This document shows, in pieces, positions 56,542-64,000 of a stretch of 64,000 nucleotides of DNA (positions are counted from its first letter, which is position 1; the number at the start of each line of letters is the position of its first letter). Source of the stretch: Myxococcota bacterium (GTDB lineage: Bacteria > Myxococcota_A > UBA9160 > SMWR01); NCBI GenBank assembly GCA_039030075.1, contig JBCCEW010000002.1, forward strand, positions 186,001 to 250,000, written 5' to 3'. The position numbers and the translations under genes are program-made. Below the pieces are notes generated by a model. That model saw nothing but the letters and a program-made list of their open reading frames with translations, did no database searches and was not told the DNA's origin.

Positions 56542-58512
56542 CTAGTACAGCCAGCGAACCGATCCGTAGAAGCTGCGGGGTACGTCACTCGCGCGAGTGA
56601 AGACCGAGTCGGCGAATTCCTGTTGGGGCTCGATCACGTTGAGGCCCACCAGCGAGACTTCGAGGTTCTCGCGGACCCGCCAGCCCAGCCGCATGTCGAG
56701 GCGGGCGTGGGCGTCGATCTGGTTGCTGTTGGTGCGGTTGGTCGCCTGGCGATCCACCCAGAAGAGGGTGGTGTCGAACTCGAAGTCCCACGGCAGGTTG
56801 ATGCGCGTCCCGATGTGGAAGGCGTGTCGGGGCGTCTCGGTCTCGGCGGCGTCGCGGGCGTTTGCGTCCGCCCCTCGCGACTTGAAGCTGAGGTCCGTGC
56901 GCGTGAAGTGGTAGCCGCCGGACAGGTTCAGGAAGTCGGTCACCGCCCACTGCGCCGCGATCTCGCTGCCGTAGCCGACGCCCCGCAACCGGTTGAAGAA
57001 GGTCTGGTTCTGGAGCGTGATCGGTCCGAACGGGAAGCTGGAGACCGTCTCGACCGAGCGCAGGTCGTCGTAGTCGTTGATGAAGAATGCGAAGTCGAGG
57101 GTCACCGGGTCGAGGGGTCGGGTGCGGTAGCCCATCTCGTAGGCGATGACTTCTTCAGCGTCGAAGCGAGACGAACCGACGATCTGCTGGAAGGTGTTCG
57201 GTGCCGTCGTCGAGGGCTGGAAGATCGCGACGTCCTCGTCCGACCGGGCCGGCGTTCGCACCGCCCGGGAGACCGACGCCCACAGGGTGTGGCGATCGTT
57301 CGGCGTCACCAGCACGCGGGCGCTGGGCTGCACCTCGAAGCCGCTGTAGTCGTTCTGCTCGAACTTCGAGCCGATCGTCAGCGAGAGCAGATCCTCGATG
57401 ACCTGGATCTCGTCCTGCAGGAAGAAGCTGCCGACGTTGTCGGTCTGGGCGCGCCCCCGGAAGCCGAGGCCCAGGCGACCGGAGATGCGGTCGGTCGAGG
57501 CACGGAAACCGGCGCCCCAGACCAGCCGATTCCCCTCGAAGGGCTGGAAGGAGTGCTGGAAGTCGACGTCGAAGGTGTCGCGGTGCTCCTCGATGATCGG
57601 AGTATCGCGGACGTTGCGGTCGTAGTAGAGCTGGAGCGACATGTCCGAGGTGTCGGAGAACTGGTGGGACGCCCGTGCAAGCACGTTTCCGCCCGTGTAC
57701 TCGTCTTCACCTTCGATGCCCACCGGTGCGATCGTGTGCTCGGCGTCGGCGTCGTAGAAGTCGCCCTGGACCGTGACCAGGGAATCCTCGGTGGCCTGCC
57801 AATCCAGGCGGCCGCCGGCGCGCACGCTCTGCCAATCGTCGTGCGCATCCCCGCCGAGCCGACTCTCGTAGTCGGCCCGGTCGGCGAACTTCCCGTAGAC
57901 GCGATAGTGAACGTTGTCACCGATCGCTCCGCCGAAGCGCGAGGCGCCGTTGAAGCGCTCGTGGGTACCGACGCGCGACACGGTGGCGAGGCCCTGGGTC
58001 TCGGTGGAAGTCTTCGTGATGATGTTGATCACGCCGTTGACCGCGTTGGCGCCCCACAGGGTGCCGCCCGGTCCGCGCACCACTTCGATGCGATCGATGT
58101 CCTCGAGCATGAGGTCGTGCTCGGCCCAGACGATTCCGGAGAACAGGGGGGTGTAGATCGAGCGACCATCGACCATCACGAGCAGCTTGTTCGAGTACTC
58201 GTCGTTGAAGCCGCGGGCAGACACGGCCCAGCGGTTCGCATCGATCTGGGCGACGTTGAGGCCCGGCACGCGTCGCAGGAGGTCGGGGATCGAGGTCGCC
58301 CCCGAGCGCCGAATCTCCTCGTGCGTGATTACCGTGACGGCGGCAGGCGTGTCCGCCGCGCGCCGCGCACTCTTGGTTGCGGTGGTGACCTCGAGTTCCA
58401 TCAGGTCCTCGAGATCCATGGCCACCAGGTCTTCCTCGACGGCTCCCGCCGAGGTCGCCCAGAAGACGATCGCCAGGCCCACCAGGACCTGGACTCCCCT
58501 TGTTTGCACCAT
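56542..58512 (-). CDS. TonB-dependent receptor
   Basis: Outer-membrane receptor, 656 residues. Signal peptide to SAGA; the mature start has LEDLMELEVTTATKSARRA, typical of the receptor subgroup found with YfiR. The plug domain (AAVTVITHEEIRRSG, GRSIYTPLFSG, IEVVRGPGGTLWGANAVNGVINI) and a beta-barrel with aromatic end (SFYGSVRWLY) are complete. It may import a metal complex, vitamin or oligosaccharide. The start is the ATG at 58512; the frame is open upstream only without conservation. It heads the operon with yfiR and the MCP. Confidence 0.93.
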   Translation of the reverse strand: MVQTRGVQVLVGLAIVFWATSAGAVEEDLVAMDLEDLMELEVTTATKSARRAADTPAAVTVITHEEIRRSGATSIPDLLRRVPGLNVAQIDANRWAVSARGFNDEYSNKLLVMVDGRSIYTPLFSGIVWAEHDLMLEDIDRIEVVRGPGGTLWGANAVNGVINIITKTSTETQGLATVSRVGTHERFNGASRFGGAIGDNVHYRVYGKFADRADYESRLGGDAHDDWQSVRAGGRLDWQATEDSLVTVQGDFYDADAEHTIAPVGIEGEDEYTGGNVLARASHQFSDTSDMSLQLYYDRNVRDTPIIEEHRDTFDVDFQHSFQPFEGNRLVWGAGFRASTDRISGRLGLGFRGRAQTDNVGSFFLQDEIQVIEDLLSLTIGSKFEQNDYSGFEVQPSARVLVTPNDRHTLWASVSRAVRTPARSDEDVAIFQPSTTAPNTFQQIVGSSRFDAEEVIAYEMGYRTRPLDPVTLDFAFFINDYDDLRSVETVSSFPFGPITLQNQTFFNRLRGVGYGSEIAAQWAVTDFLNLSGGYHFTRTDLSFKSRGADANARDAAETETPRHAFHIGTRINLPWDFEFDTTLFWVDRQATNRTNSNQIDAHARLDMRLGWRVRENLEVSLVGLNVIEPQQEFADSVFTRASDVPRSFYGSVRWLY

Positions 58513-58687
58513 GACGTGCCCCCCGTCCGCCGCGCGCAGAGAGTTGGGTTGCGCACGGCCCCGGAAGCCGAATCGGCGAACCCACCGGCGGGCTTGATGA
58601 TTGGGGGCTTTTGGCAACGCGCGCAGGGCGGCCCGGATCGGCCTCTTGCGAGTCGCCCGCGGGGGCCCTGGCGTAGCGGGGGCCTGC

Positions 58688-59284
<597 letters not shown>

Positions 59285-60688
59285 CTAGAGCACCTCCCGC
59301 ACGTCGGTGACCCCGCCGCGCAGCGCGGCAGCCGCGACCATCGCCGGCGACATCAAGAGGGTGCGGCCGGTCGGCGAACCCTGGCGGCCCTTGAAGTTGC
59401 GATTGCTGGAGGAGGCGCAGAGTTCGCGACCCACCAGCTTGTCGGGGTTCATCGCGAGGCACATCGAGCAGCCCGGCTCGCGCCACTCGAAGCCCGCGCT
59501 GCGGAAGACCTCGGGGAGTCCTTCCTCCTCTGCCTGGCGCGCGACCGCTTCCGATCCCGGCACCACGAGCGCCTTCACGCCGGGCGCGACCTTACCGGTG
59601 CGCGCGACGCGGGCGGCTTCTCGCAGGTCGCTGATGCGTCCGTTGGTGCACGACCCGATGAAGCACACGTCGACGGCGGTCCCGGCGAGGGGCTCTCCCG
59701 GAGTCAGACCCATGTAGCCGTAGGCTTCCTCGGCGGACCCACGCTCGTCGTCCGGCAGCTCGGCCAGGCGGGGCAGGGCTTCGTCGACGGCCACGCTCTG
59801 ACCGGGGGTGATGCCCCAGGTGACCGAAGGCGCGATTGCGTTGCCGTCGAGACTCACGCGATCGTCGTAGTGCGCGTCCGCGTCCGACGCCATGCCGCGC
59901 CACCAGGAAGCAGCGGGTTCGAAGGCGTCGCCCTGTGGCGAGAAGGGGCGACCGCGCAGATACTCGACGGTGGCATCGTCCGGGTTGACGTAGCCGCAGC
60001 GCGCGCCGCCCTCGATCGACATGTTGCAGACCGTGAGACGCTCCTCGATCGAGAAGCTGTCGAGCACCGGTCCGGCGTACTCGTAGGCGAAGCCGACGCC
60101 GCCCTTCACGCCGAGGCGTCGGATGATCGCCAGGATCACGTCCTTGGCGTAGACACCGCCCGAGAGCTTGCCCGTCACTTCGATGCGTCGGGTCTTCGGT
60201 CGGGCCATTGCGAGGCACTGGGTCGCGAGCACGTCGCGCACCTGGGAGGTTCCGATCCCGAAGGCCACGGCCCCGAAGGCGCCGTGGGTCGAGGTATGGC
60301 TGTCGCCGCAGGCGATCGTCGAGCCCGGCTGGGTCAGTCCGAGCTCGGGCCCGATCACGTGCACCACGCCCTGACGTCCGCTGCCCGGCCCGAAGAACTC
60401 GATCCCGGCCCCTCGGGTGTTCTCTTCGAGGGCGACCATCATCTCCTCGGCCAGGGCGTCGGCGAGTGGCCGCGCCTGACTATGCGTAGGGATGATGTGA
60501 TCGACGGTCGCGAAGGTGCGCTCGGGGAAGCGCACCGCAACACCCATCTCGCGAAGCATCGCGAAGGCCTGGGGGCTCGTGACTTCGTGGATCAGGTGGA
60601 GGCCGATGAAGAGCTGGGTCTGGCCTGTCGGGAGCTCGCGGACGGTGTGGGCGTCCCAAACTTTGTCGAGGAGGCTTTTGCCGGGCAT
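59285..60688 (-). CDS. leuC: 3-isopropylmalate dehydratase, large subunit
   Basis: LeuC, 467 residues, aconitase fold with [4Fe-4S] cluster. [26 protein letters not shown] and CSMCLAMN supply the cluster cysteines and active-site block. The ATG at 60688 gives the usual length; the open frame continues another 41 codons without conservation. Forms the leuCD operon. Confidence 0.97.
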   Translation of the reverse strand: MPGKSLLDKVWDAHTVRELPTGQTQLFIGLHLIHEVTSPQAFAMLREMGVAVRFPERTFATVDHIIPTHSQARPLADALAEEMMVALEENTRGAGIEFFGPGSGRQGVVHVIGPELGLTQPGSTIACGDSHTSTHGAFGAVAFGIGTSQVRDVLATQCLAMARPKTRRIEVTGKLSGGVYAKDVILAIIRRLGVKGGVGFAYEYAGPVLDSFSIEERLTVCNMSIEGGARCGYVNPDDATVEYLRGRPFSPQGDAFEPAASWWRGMASDADAHYDDRVSLDGNAIAPSVTWGITPGQSVAVDEALPRLAELPDDERGSAEEAYGYMGLTPGEPLAGTAVDVCFIGSCTNGRISDLREAARVARTGKVAPGVKALVVPGSEAVARQAEEEGLPEVFRSAGFEWREPGCSMCLAMNPDKLVGRELCASSSNRNFKGRQGSPTGRTLLMSPAMVAAAALRGGVTDVREVL

Positions 60689-60809
60689 GGGGAGGAGGGA
60701 ATAGCACACGCCCTGGGCCCACCGGCACACGCGTCGGGTGGCTGGCGCCGTCCGTCGAGGGTCTCCGGGGGAGGGCGGGCCGGGGCTCCTCTCCCTATGC
60801 TGCCGCGCC

Positions 60810-61475
60810 ATGGAACTGCTCTACACCGCGCACGTGCCCGGGGGCGATGGCCCCTTCCCGACGATCCTCGCCCTGCATGGCTGGGGAGCCAGCGGCCACG
60901 ACCTGATCGGGCTCGCGCCCATCCTTCATGCAGGACGCGCAATCGTGCTGTGTCCCCAGGGTCCGGTGGCCTTCCAGCCCGCCCCTAACATGATTGGGTA
61001 CGGCTGGTTTCCGCTCACCCAGGGTGGGCCGCCGGATCCCACCGCGATCAACATGGCCCAGGGCCTGATCGAGATCTTCCTGGAGGACGCCTGCCAGCGG
61101 TATCCCGTCGATCCCCAGAAGATCGTCCTGCTCGGATTCAGCCAGGGCGGGCTGATGGCCTACCGGCTGGCGCTCGCCGATCCGAAGCGCTTCGCGGGAC
61201 TCCTCGCCCTCTCCACCTGGCTCCCCGAGGAAGAGACCTCCGAGTCCGAGAAGACCGAGGGACTGGACCGCTTGCCGACGCTGATCATGCACGGCAAGGA
61301 AGACCCGATGATCCCGATCGACCGGGCCCATGCGGCCCGCGACGCGCTGCTCTCGCTCGAGGTGCCGCTCACCTTCCGCGAGTACGAGATGGGCCACGAG
61401 ATCAACCAGGACGCCCTGCGCGACATGGTGATGTGGCTCGAGGAAAAGGTGTTCGCAGGGCCGCCGGGCGCCTGA
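60810..61475 (+). CDS. phospholipase/carboxylesterase family protein
   Basis: Alpha/beta hydrolase, 221 residues. GFSQGG nucleophile, KEDPMIP acid and MGHEI histidine are all present; [11 protein letters not shown] gives the oxyanion region. Family members hydrolyse thioesters or short-chain esters. The ATG at 60810 ([10 protein letters not shown]) is favoured as the earlier codons are not conserved. Cytoplasmic. Confidence 0.9.
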   Translation: MELLYTAHVPGGDGPFPTILALHGWGASGHDLIGLAPILHAGRAIVLCPQGPVAFQPAPNMIGYGWFPLTQGGPPDPTAINMAQGLIEIFLEDACQRYPVDPQKIVLLGFSQGGLMAYRLALADPKRFAGLLALSTWLPEEETSESEKTEGLDRLPTLIMHGKEDPMIPIDRAHAARDALLSLEVPLTFREYEMGHEINQDALRDMVMWLEEKVFAGPPGA

Positions 61476-61548
61476 CGACGCTCCTGGCTCGGCCTTTCCG
61501 AAGCGTTACGCTGACGCCTCTGGACCGACGGTCCGGCGTCGGCCGGGT

Positions 61549-61624
61549 CGGGGTGTAGCTCAGTGGCCAGAGCCTGACCTTTGGGTGGTCAGCGTCGTGG
61601 GTTCGAATCCCACCACCCCGACCA
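61549..61624 (+). tRNA. tRNA-Pro (anticodon TGG)
   Basis: Acceptor CGGGGTG pairs with CACCCCG, then discriminator A and an encoded CCA. D-stem GCTC/GAGC, anticodon stem TGACC/GGTCA with loop TTTGGGT (anticodon TGG), and T arm GTGGG-TTCGAAT-CCCAC. All stems are perfect. Confidence 0.97.
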
Positions 61625-61638
61625 ATCTGGTGGGCTCC

Positions 61639-61657
61639 GCATCCGCTCCGCGGATGC
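61639..61657 (+). repeat. hairpin after tRNA-Pro
   Basis: Perfect 8-bp stem GCATCCGC/GCGGATGC with a 3-base loop, 15 bases after the tRNA. No T-run follows, so it is a processing or termination structure only by position. Confidence 0.5.
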
Positions 61658-61712
61658 TGCGCGCCGAGCGGGCGGTGGCGGACGCACGGGGAAACCCGCG
61701 GTGGCGCGGGCA

Positions 61713-61856
61713 GGGGTGCGGCTTGCTCGGTTCCGTCCTGTGCCCCGGGCGGGCGTTGCCAGCTCGCTTGCTTGGGTGTCGGCGGGGGAGCGGCTTGCCC
61801 GGTTCGGTGCGGTGCCTGGAGCGGATGCTGCCAGCTCGCGGGCTCGGCGTGCGCCG
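61713..61856. repeat. two imperfect 72-bp direct repeats
   Basis: Two copies (61713-61784 and 61785-61856) share landmarks GCGGCTTGC and GCCAGCTCGC at exactly 72-base spacing, with roughly 70 % identity by eye. They occupy the tRNA-to-glycosyltransferase gap. I see no gene in this stretch. Confidence 0.55.
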
Positions 61857-61901
61857 CCGAGGGCGGCGGGGGCGTGTGCGCTACAACCCCGCTGAGCCGC
61901 C

Positions 61902-63005
61902 ATGTCGCAACCCCGCTCGATCCTGCTGGTCCGTCTGACGGCGCTCGGCGACGTGATCCACGTGCTGCCGAGTCTCGCGGCGCTGCGCGCGGCGCTGCCC
62001 GACGCGAAGCTCGGATGGCTGGTCGAGGACCGGGCCGCGCCCTTGCTCGAGGGGCACCCGCAGCTGGATCGTCTGCACGTTTTGCCCCGACACGAATGGG
62101 TGTCGGACCTGAAGGCGCTCCGGGTCGGTCGCGCGGTGGGCGGTTGGCGGCGTTTGTTCGCCGAGATTCGCGCCGAGGGTTACGAGGTAGCCCTCGACTT
62201 CCAGGCGAACTTTCGCTCCGGCGTCTGCACGTTCGCGTCGCGCGCGCCGCGGCGGATCGGTCAACCGGAACCCTTCGCGAAAGAGCAGAGCGGATGGTTC
62301 TACCACGAAACGCCGACCGTTCTGCCTGCGGCGGCGCACAAGATCACCCGCAACCTGCAGCTGCTCGAGCCTCTCGGACTCCTCCCCGCAGAGGCGCCGG
62401 CCCCTTCCTTGCCGGCGCGGCCGCAGACAGTGCCCGAGCTTCCGGAGACGAAGGATCGACCTTGGGTCGTCATCCATCCGGGCGTGTCTCCGGCTGGAGC
62501 GGTGAAGGCCTGGCGCGCCGAGCGCTTCGCCGAGCTCGGTCGTCGCTTGACGGCGGACGGAGCCCAGGTGTTCTTCAGCTGGGGAGGAGCGGGCGAACGC
62601 GCACTCGCGCAAGCCCTGGTGGGTGAAGCGCCGGGCACGCGGCTCGGGCCCGTGACGGATCTCCCCCAGCTGGCGTCGTTTCTGGAGCGCGCCGATCTCT
62701 TCATCGGGGTCGACTCGGGCCCGCTGCATCTGGCCGCTGCGTTGGGCACCCCCGTGGTCGGACTCTACGGTCCGAAGCACACGGGCACCTACGGCCCGTT
62801 CTGGTCCGAAGGCCAGGCGGTACCGGCCGACTACCCGTGCAGCCCGTGTCTGTATCGCCGCTGCCCGCGACCCGAGGCGACGAACGTGCGCCTGCCCGAC
62901 GGAACGGACCTGCGCATCTCGCCGTGTATGGACACGATCGAGGCCGCCGCCGTGCATGCCGAGGCCCGACGCGTGCTGGCCCGAGAGGCGCGCGTGCTCG
63001 AATGA
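61902..63005 (+). CDS. GT9 glycosyltransferase, heptosyltransferase-like
   Basis: GT9 enzyme, 367 residues. SILLVRLTALGDVIHVLPSL at the start and the donor-site GVDSGPLHLAAALGTPVVGLYG are the hallmarks of heptosyltransferases that build LPS inner core. It may act in LPS synthesis; other core genes are not in the window. Confidence 0.92.
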   Translation: MSQPRSILLVRLTALGDVIHVLPSLAALRAALPDAKLGWLVEDRAAPLLEGHPQLDRLHVLPRHEWVSDLKALRVGRAVGGWRRLFAEIRAEGYEVALDFQANFRSGVCTFASRAPRRIGQPEPFAKEQSGWFYHETPTVLPAAAHKITRNLQLLEPLGLLPAEAPAPSLPARPQTVPELPETKDRPWVVIHPGVSPAGAVKAWRAERFAELGRRLTADGAQVFFSWGGAGERALAQALVGEAPGTRLGPVTDLPQLASFLERADLFIGVDSGPLHLAAALGTPVVGLYGPKHTGTYGPFWSEGQAVPADYPCSPCLYRRCPRPEATNVRLPDGTDLRISPCMDTIEAAAVHAEARRVLAREARVLE

Positions 63006-63071
63006 GCCGAAGCGCGCCCGCCGGTGCGGTTCCGGCGTGTCCTTCGTTCCGCGGCCGGATATCGTAGGCGC

Positions 63072-63425
63072 ATGGCCCACACGCGACGCTGGACCTCCTG
63101 GGGGCTCTGTGCTCTCGTCGCTGGCGTCTTCGGGGTCGCCGACGCGGAAGCCGAACCCCTCTCGCCGCGTGCCCAGGCGCTGTTCGGACAGACCTGCGCG
63201 GTCTGTCACGTGAAGCCGGGCCTCGGCGTGCCGGTCTTGGGAGTCGAGGCCGACTGGATCGAGCGACGGGGCCGTGGCATCGATGCCCTGGTCGCCAGCA
63301 CGGTCCGCGGCGTCGGTCAGATGCCGCCGCTGGGGACGTGCGGCGCGTGTACGGAAAGCGACCTGCGTGCCCTCGTCGGGTTTCTCGCCGGCCTCGACCC
63401 GGCAGAGACCGAGGGGGCGCCGTGA
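63072..63425 (+). CDS. small periplasmic c-type cytochrome
   Basis: 117 residues. Signal peptide (cleavage near DAEAEP), haem site CAVCH at 42-46, and probable axial Met84 in VGQMPPLG. A second CxxC (CGAC, 90-93) has no following His. The gene overlaps the FAD-linked oxidase downstream (GTGA), so the pair probably transfer electrons from oxidase to cytochrome. Confidence 0.87.
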   Translation: MAHTRRWTSWGLCALVAGVFGVADAEAEPLSPRAQALFGQTCAVCHVKPGLGVPVLGVEADWIERRGRGIDALVASTVRGVGQMPPLGTCGACTESDLRALVGFLAGLDPAETEGAP

Positions 63426-64000
63426 CCGGTCTGTCGCGACGCGAGCTCGGCGCGGCGACGGCCTGGGCCGGCCTCGCGGGTCTGCTCACCGCCTGTCGCC
63501 CGACGACGACGGGCGCGTCGAAGCCCTACGCGGAGGCGTTCACGCCCGGGCAGGTGCTTCCCTGGACGAACTGGGGCGGCAACCAGAGCTGTCTGCCCGC
63601 ACAACGCATCGCTCCCGATAGCGAGTCCGCGTTGGTGGCGGCCCTCGCCGAGAGCGCGGGCGTGGTGCGACCGGTGGGCGCCGGCCATTCCTTCAGCGCC
63701 CTCGTCCCGAGCGAAGGCGCGCTGCTCTCCCTGGATCTCTTGAGCGGCGTCGCCAGCGTGGACGCCGCCACCGGGGAGGCCTGGGTCTGGGCGGGGACGC
63801 GGCTCCACCAGCTCGGGCCGGCGCTCCATGCACGGGGACAGGCGATGCCGAACCTCCCCGACATCGACTACCAGGCCCTGGGCGGCGCGATCGCGACCTC
63901 GACCCACGGGACCGGGAAGACACTGGGCTCGCTCTCCGCCTACATCACCGGACTGCGCCTGGTCACCGCGGACGGATCGCTCGTGGAGTGCGACGCCAAC
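63422..64000 (+). CDS. FAD-linked oxidase, aldonolactone-oxidase type (3' truncated)
   Basis: The frame runs off the right edge (193 residues visible). N-terminus SRRELG followed by a hydrophobic stretch and LLTAC suggests a twin-arginine lipoprotein signal. The PP-loop FAD domain has RPVGAGHSF, where the His of GHS is often the covalent FAD site, and ALGGAIATSTHGTG. Aldonolactone or sugar-alcohol oxidation is the family's chemistry. Coupled to the cytochrome gene. Confidence 0.85.
   Translation, partial: MTGLSRRELGAATAWAGLAGLLTACRPTTTGASKPYAEAFTPGQVLPWTNWGGNQSCLPAQRIAPDSESALVAALAESAGVVRPVGAGHSFSALVPSEGALLSLDLLSGVASVDAATGEAWVWAGTRLHQLGPALHARGQAMPNLPDIDYQALGGAIATSTHGTGKTLGSLSAYITGLRLVTADGSLVECDAN

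Noticed and set aside
61581-61938. Small frames over the 72-bp repeat
   Set aside because: No conserved start or RBS; the repeat itself explains the repetitive translation, and they begin inside the tRNA.

Overview
High-GC (roughly 68-70 %) bacterial chromosome segment, densely packed, with many overlapping start/stop pairs (GTGA, ATGA, TGATG). A TonB-dependent receptor, a FecR-type regulator, a heptosyltransferase-like GT9 enzyme, lipoproteins and a YfiR protein point to a Gram-negative organism. Numerous acyl-CoA enzymes, a P450, a YkvA-like protein and a SNF2/SWIM helicase suit a deltaproteobacterial-type lineage (Myxococcota, Binatota or similar). The sequence alone cannot fix the phylum. 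I saw no prophage, IS element or CRISPR array; this looks like core chromosome.

Layout. 1-5.6 kb: 3' end of fecR, then on the minus strand a ParA-like ATPase, an acyltransferase and an SDR in one overlapping operon, followed by efp and a patatin. 5.9-7.8 kb: etfBA with a clear terminator. 8.0-9.5 kb: MBL-fold hydrolase plus an alpha/beta hydrolase that lacks its nucleophile. 9.6-11.4 kb: a second SDR-acyltransferase pair, paralogous to the first. 11.4-17.5 kb: Nudix, YkvA-like, thioesterase, RecB-like nuclease, then an overlapping plus-strand operon (serine acetyltransferase, Mrp-type ATPase, CcmH-like, cobalamin adenosyltransferase). 17.5-24.6 kb: SNF2 helicase, meaB, ethylmalonyl-CoA mutase, nadA. 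24.6-30.6 kb: redox, XRE, P450-TetR-SRPBCC and DUF72-SelW-like genes. 30.6-39.9 kb: DUF3604 protein, malyl-CoA lyase, mesaconyl-CoA hydratase, a Ccr-like MDR reductase and the three-subunit transhydrogenase pntAA-AB-B. 40-53.9 kb: mixed housekeeping and lipid genes, including a deoxyhypusine-synthase-like gene and acyl-CoA synthetase. 53.9-58.5 kb: TonB receptor, YfiR and a CHASE8-HAMP-MCP sensor. 58.7-61.6 kb: leuCD, esterase, tRNA-Pro. The right end has a GT9 glycosyltransferase, a cytochrome c and a truncated FAD-linked oxidase.

Two themes connect the genes. First, the window carries most of an ethylmalonyl-CoA pathway and its support: ecm with its meaB chaperone and a cobalamin adenosyltransferase, mch, a Chloroflexus-type mcl, a Ccr-like reductase, transhydrogenase for NADPH and ETF for acyl-CoA dehydrogenases. 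Second, the minus-strand operon at 53.9-58.5 kb looks like a Yfi-type envelope signalling module in which the usual diguanylate cyclase output is replaced by a methyl-accepting-chemotaxis output domain. That and the duplicated SDR-acyltransferase modules are the best candidates for undescribed biology.
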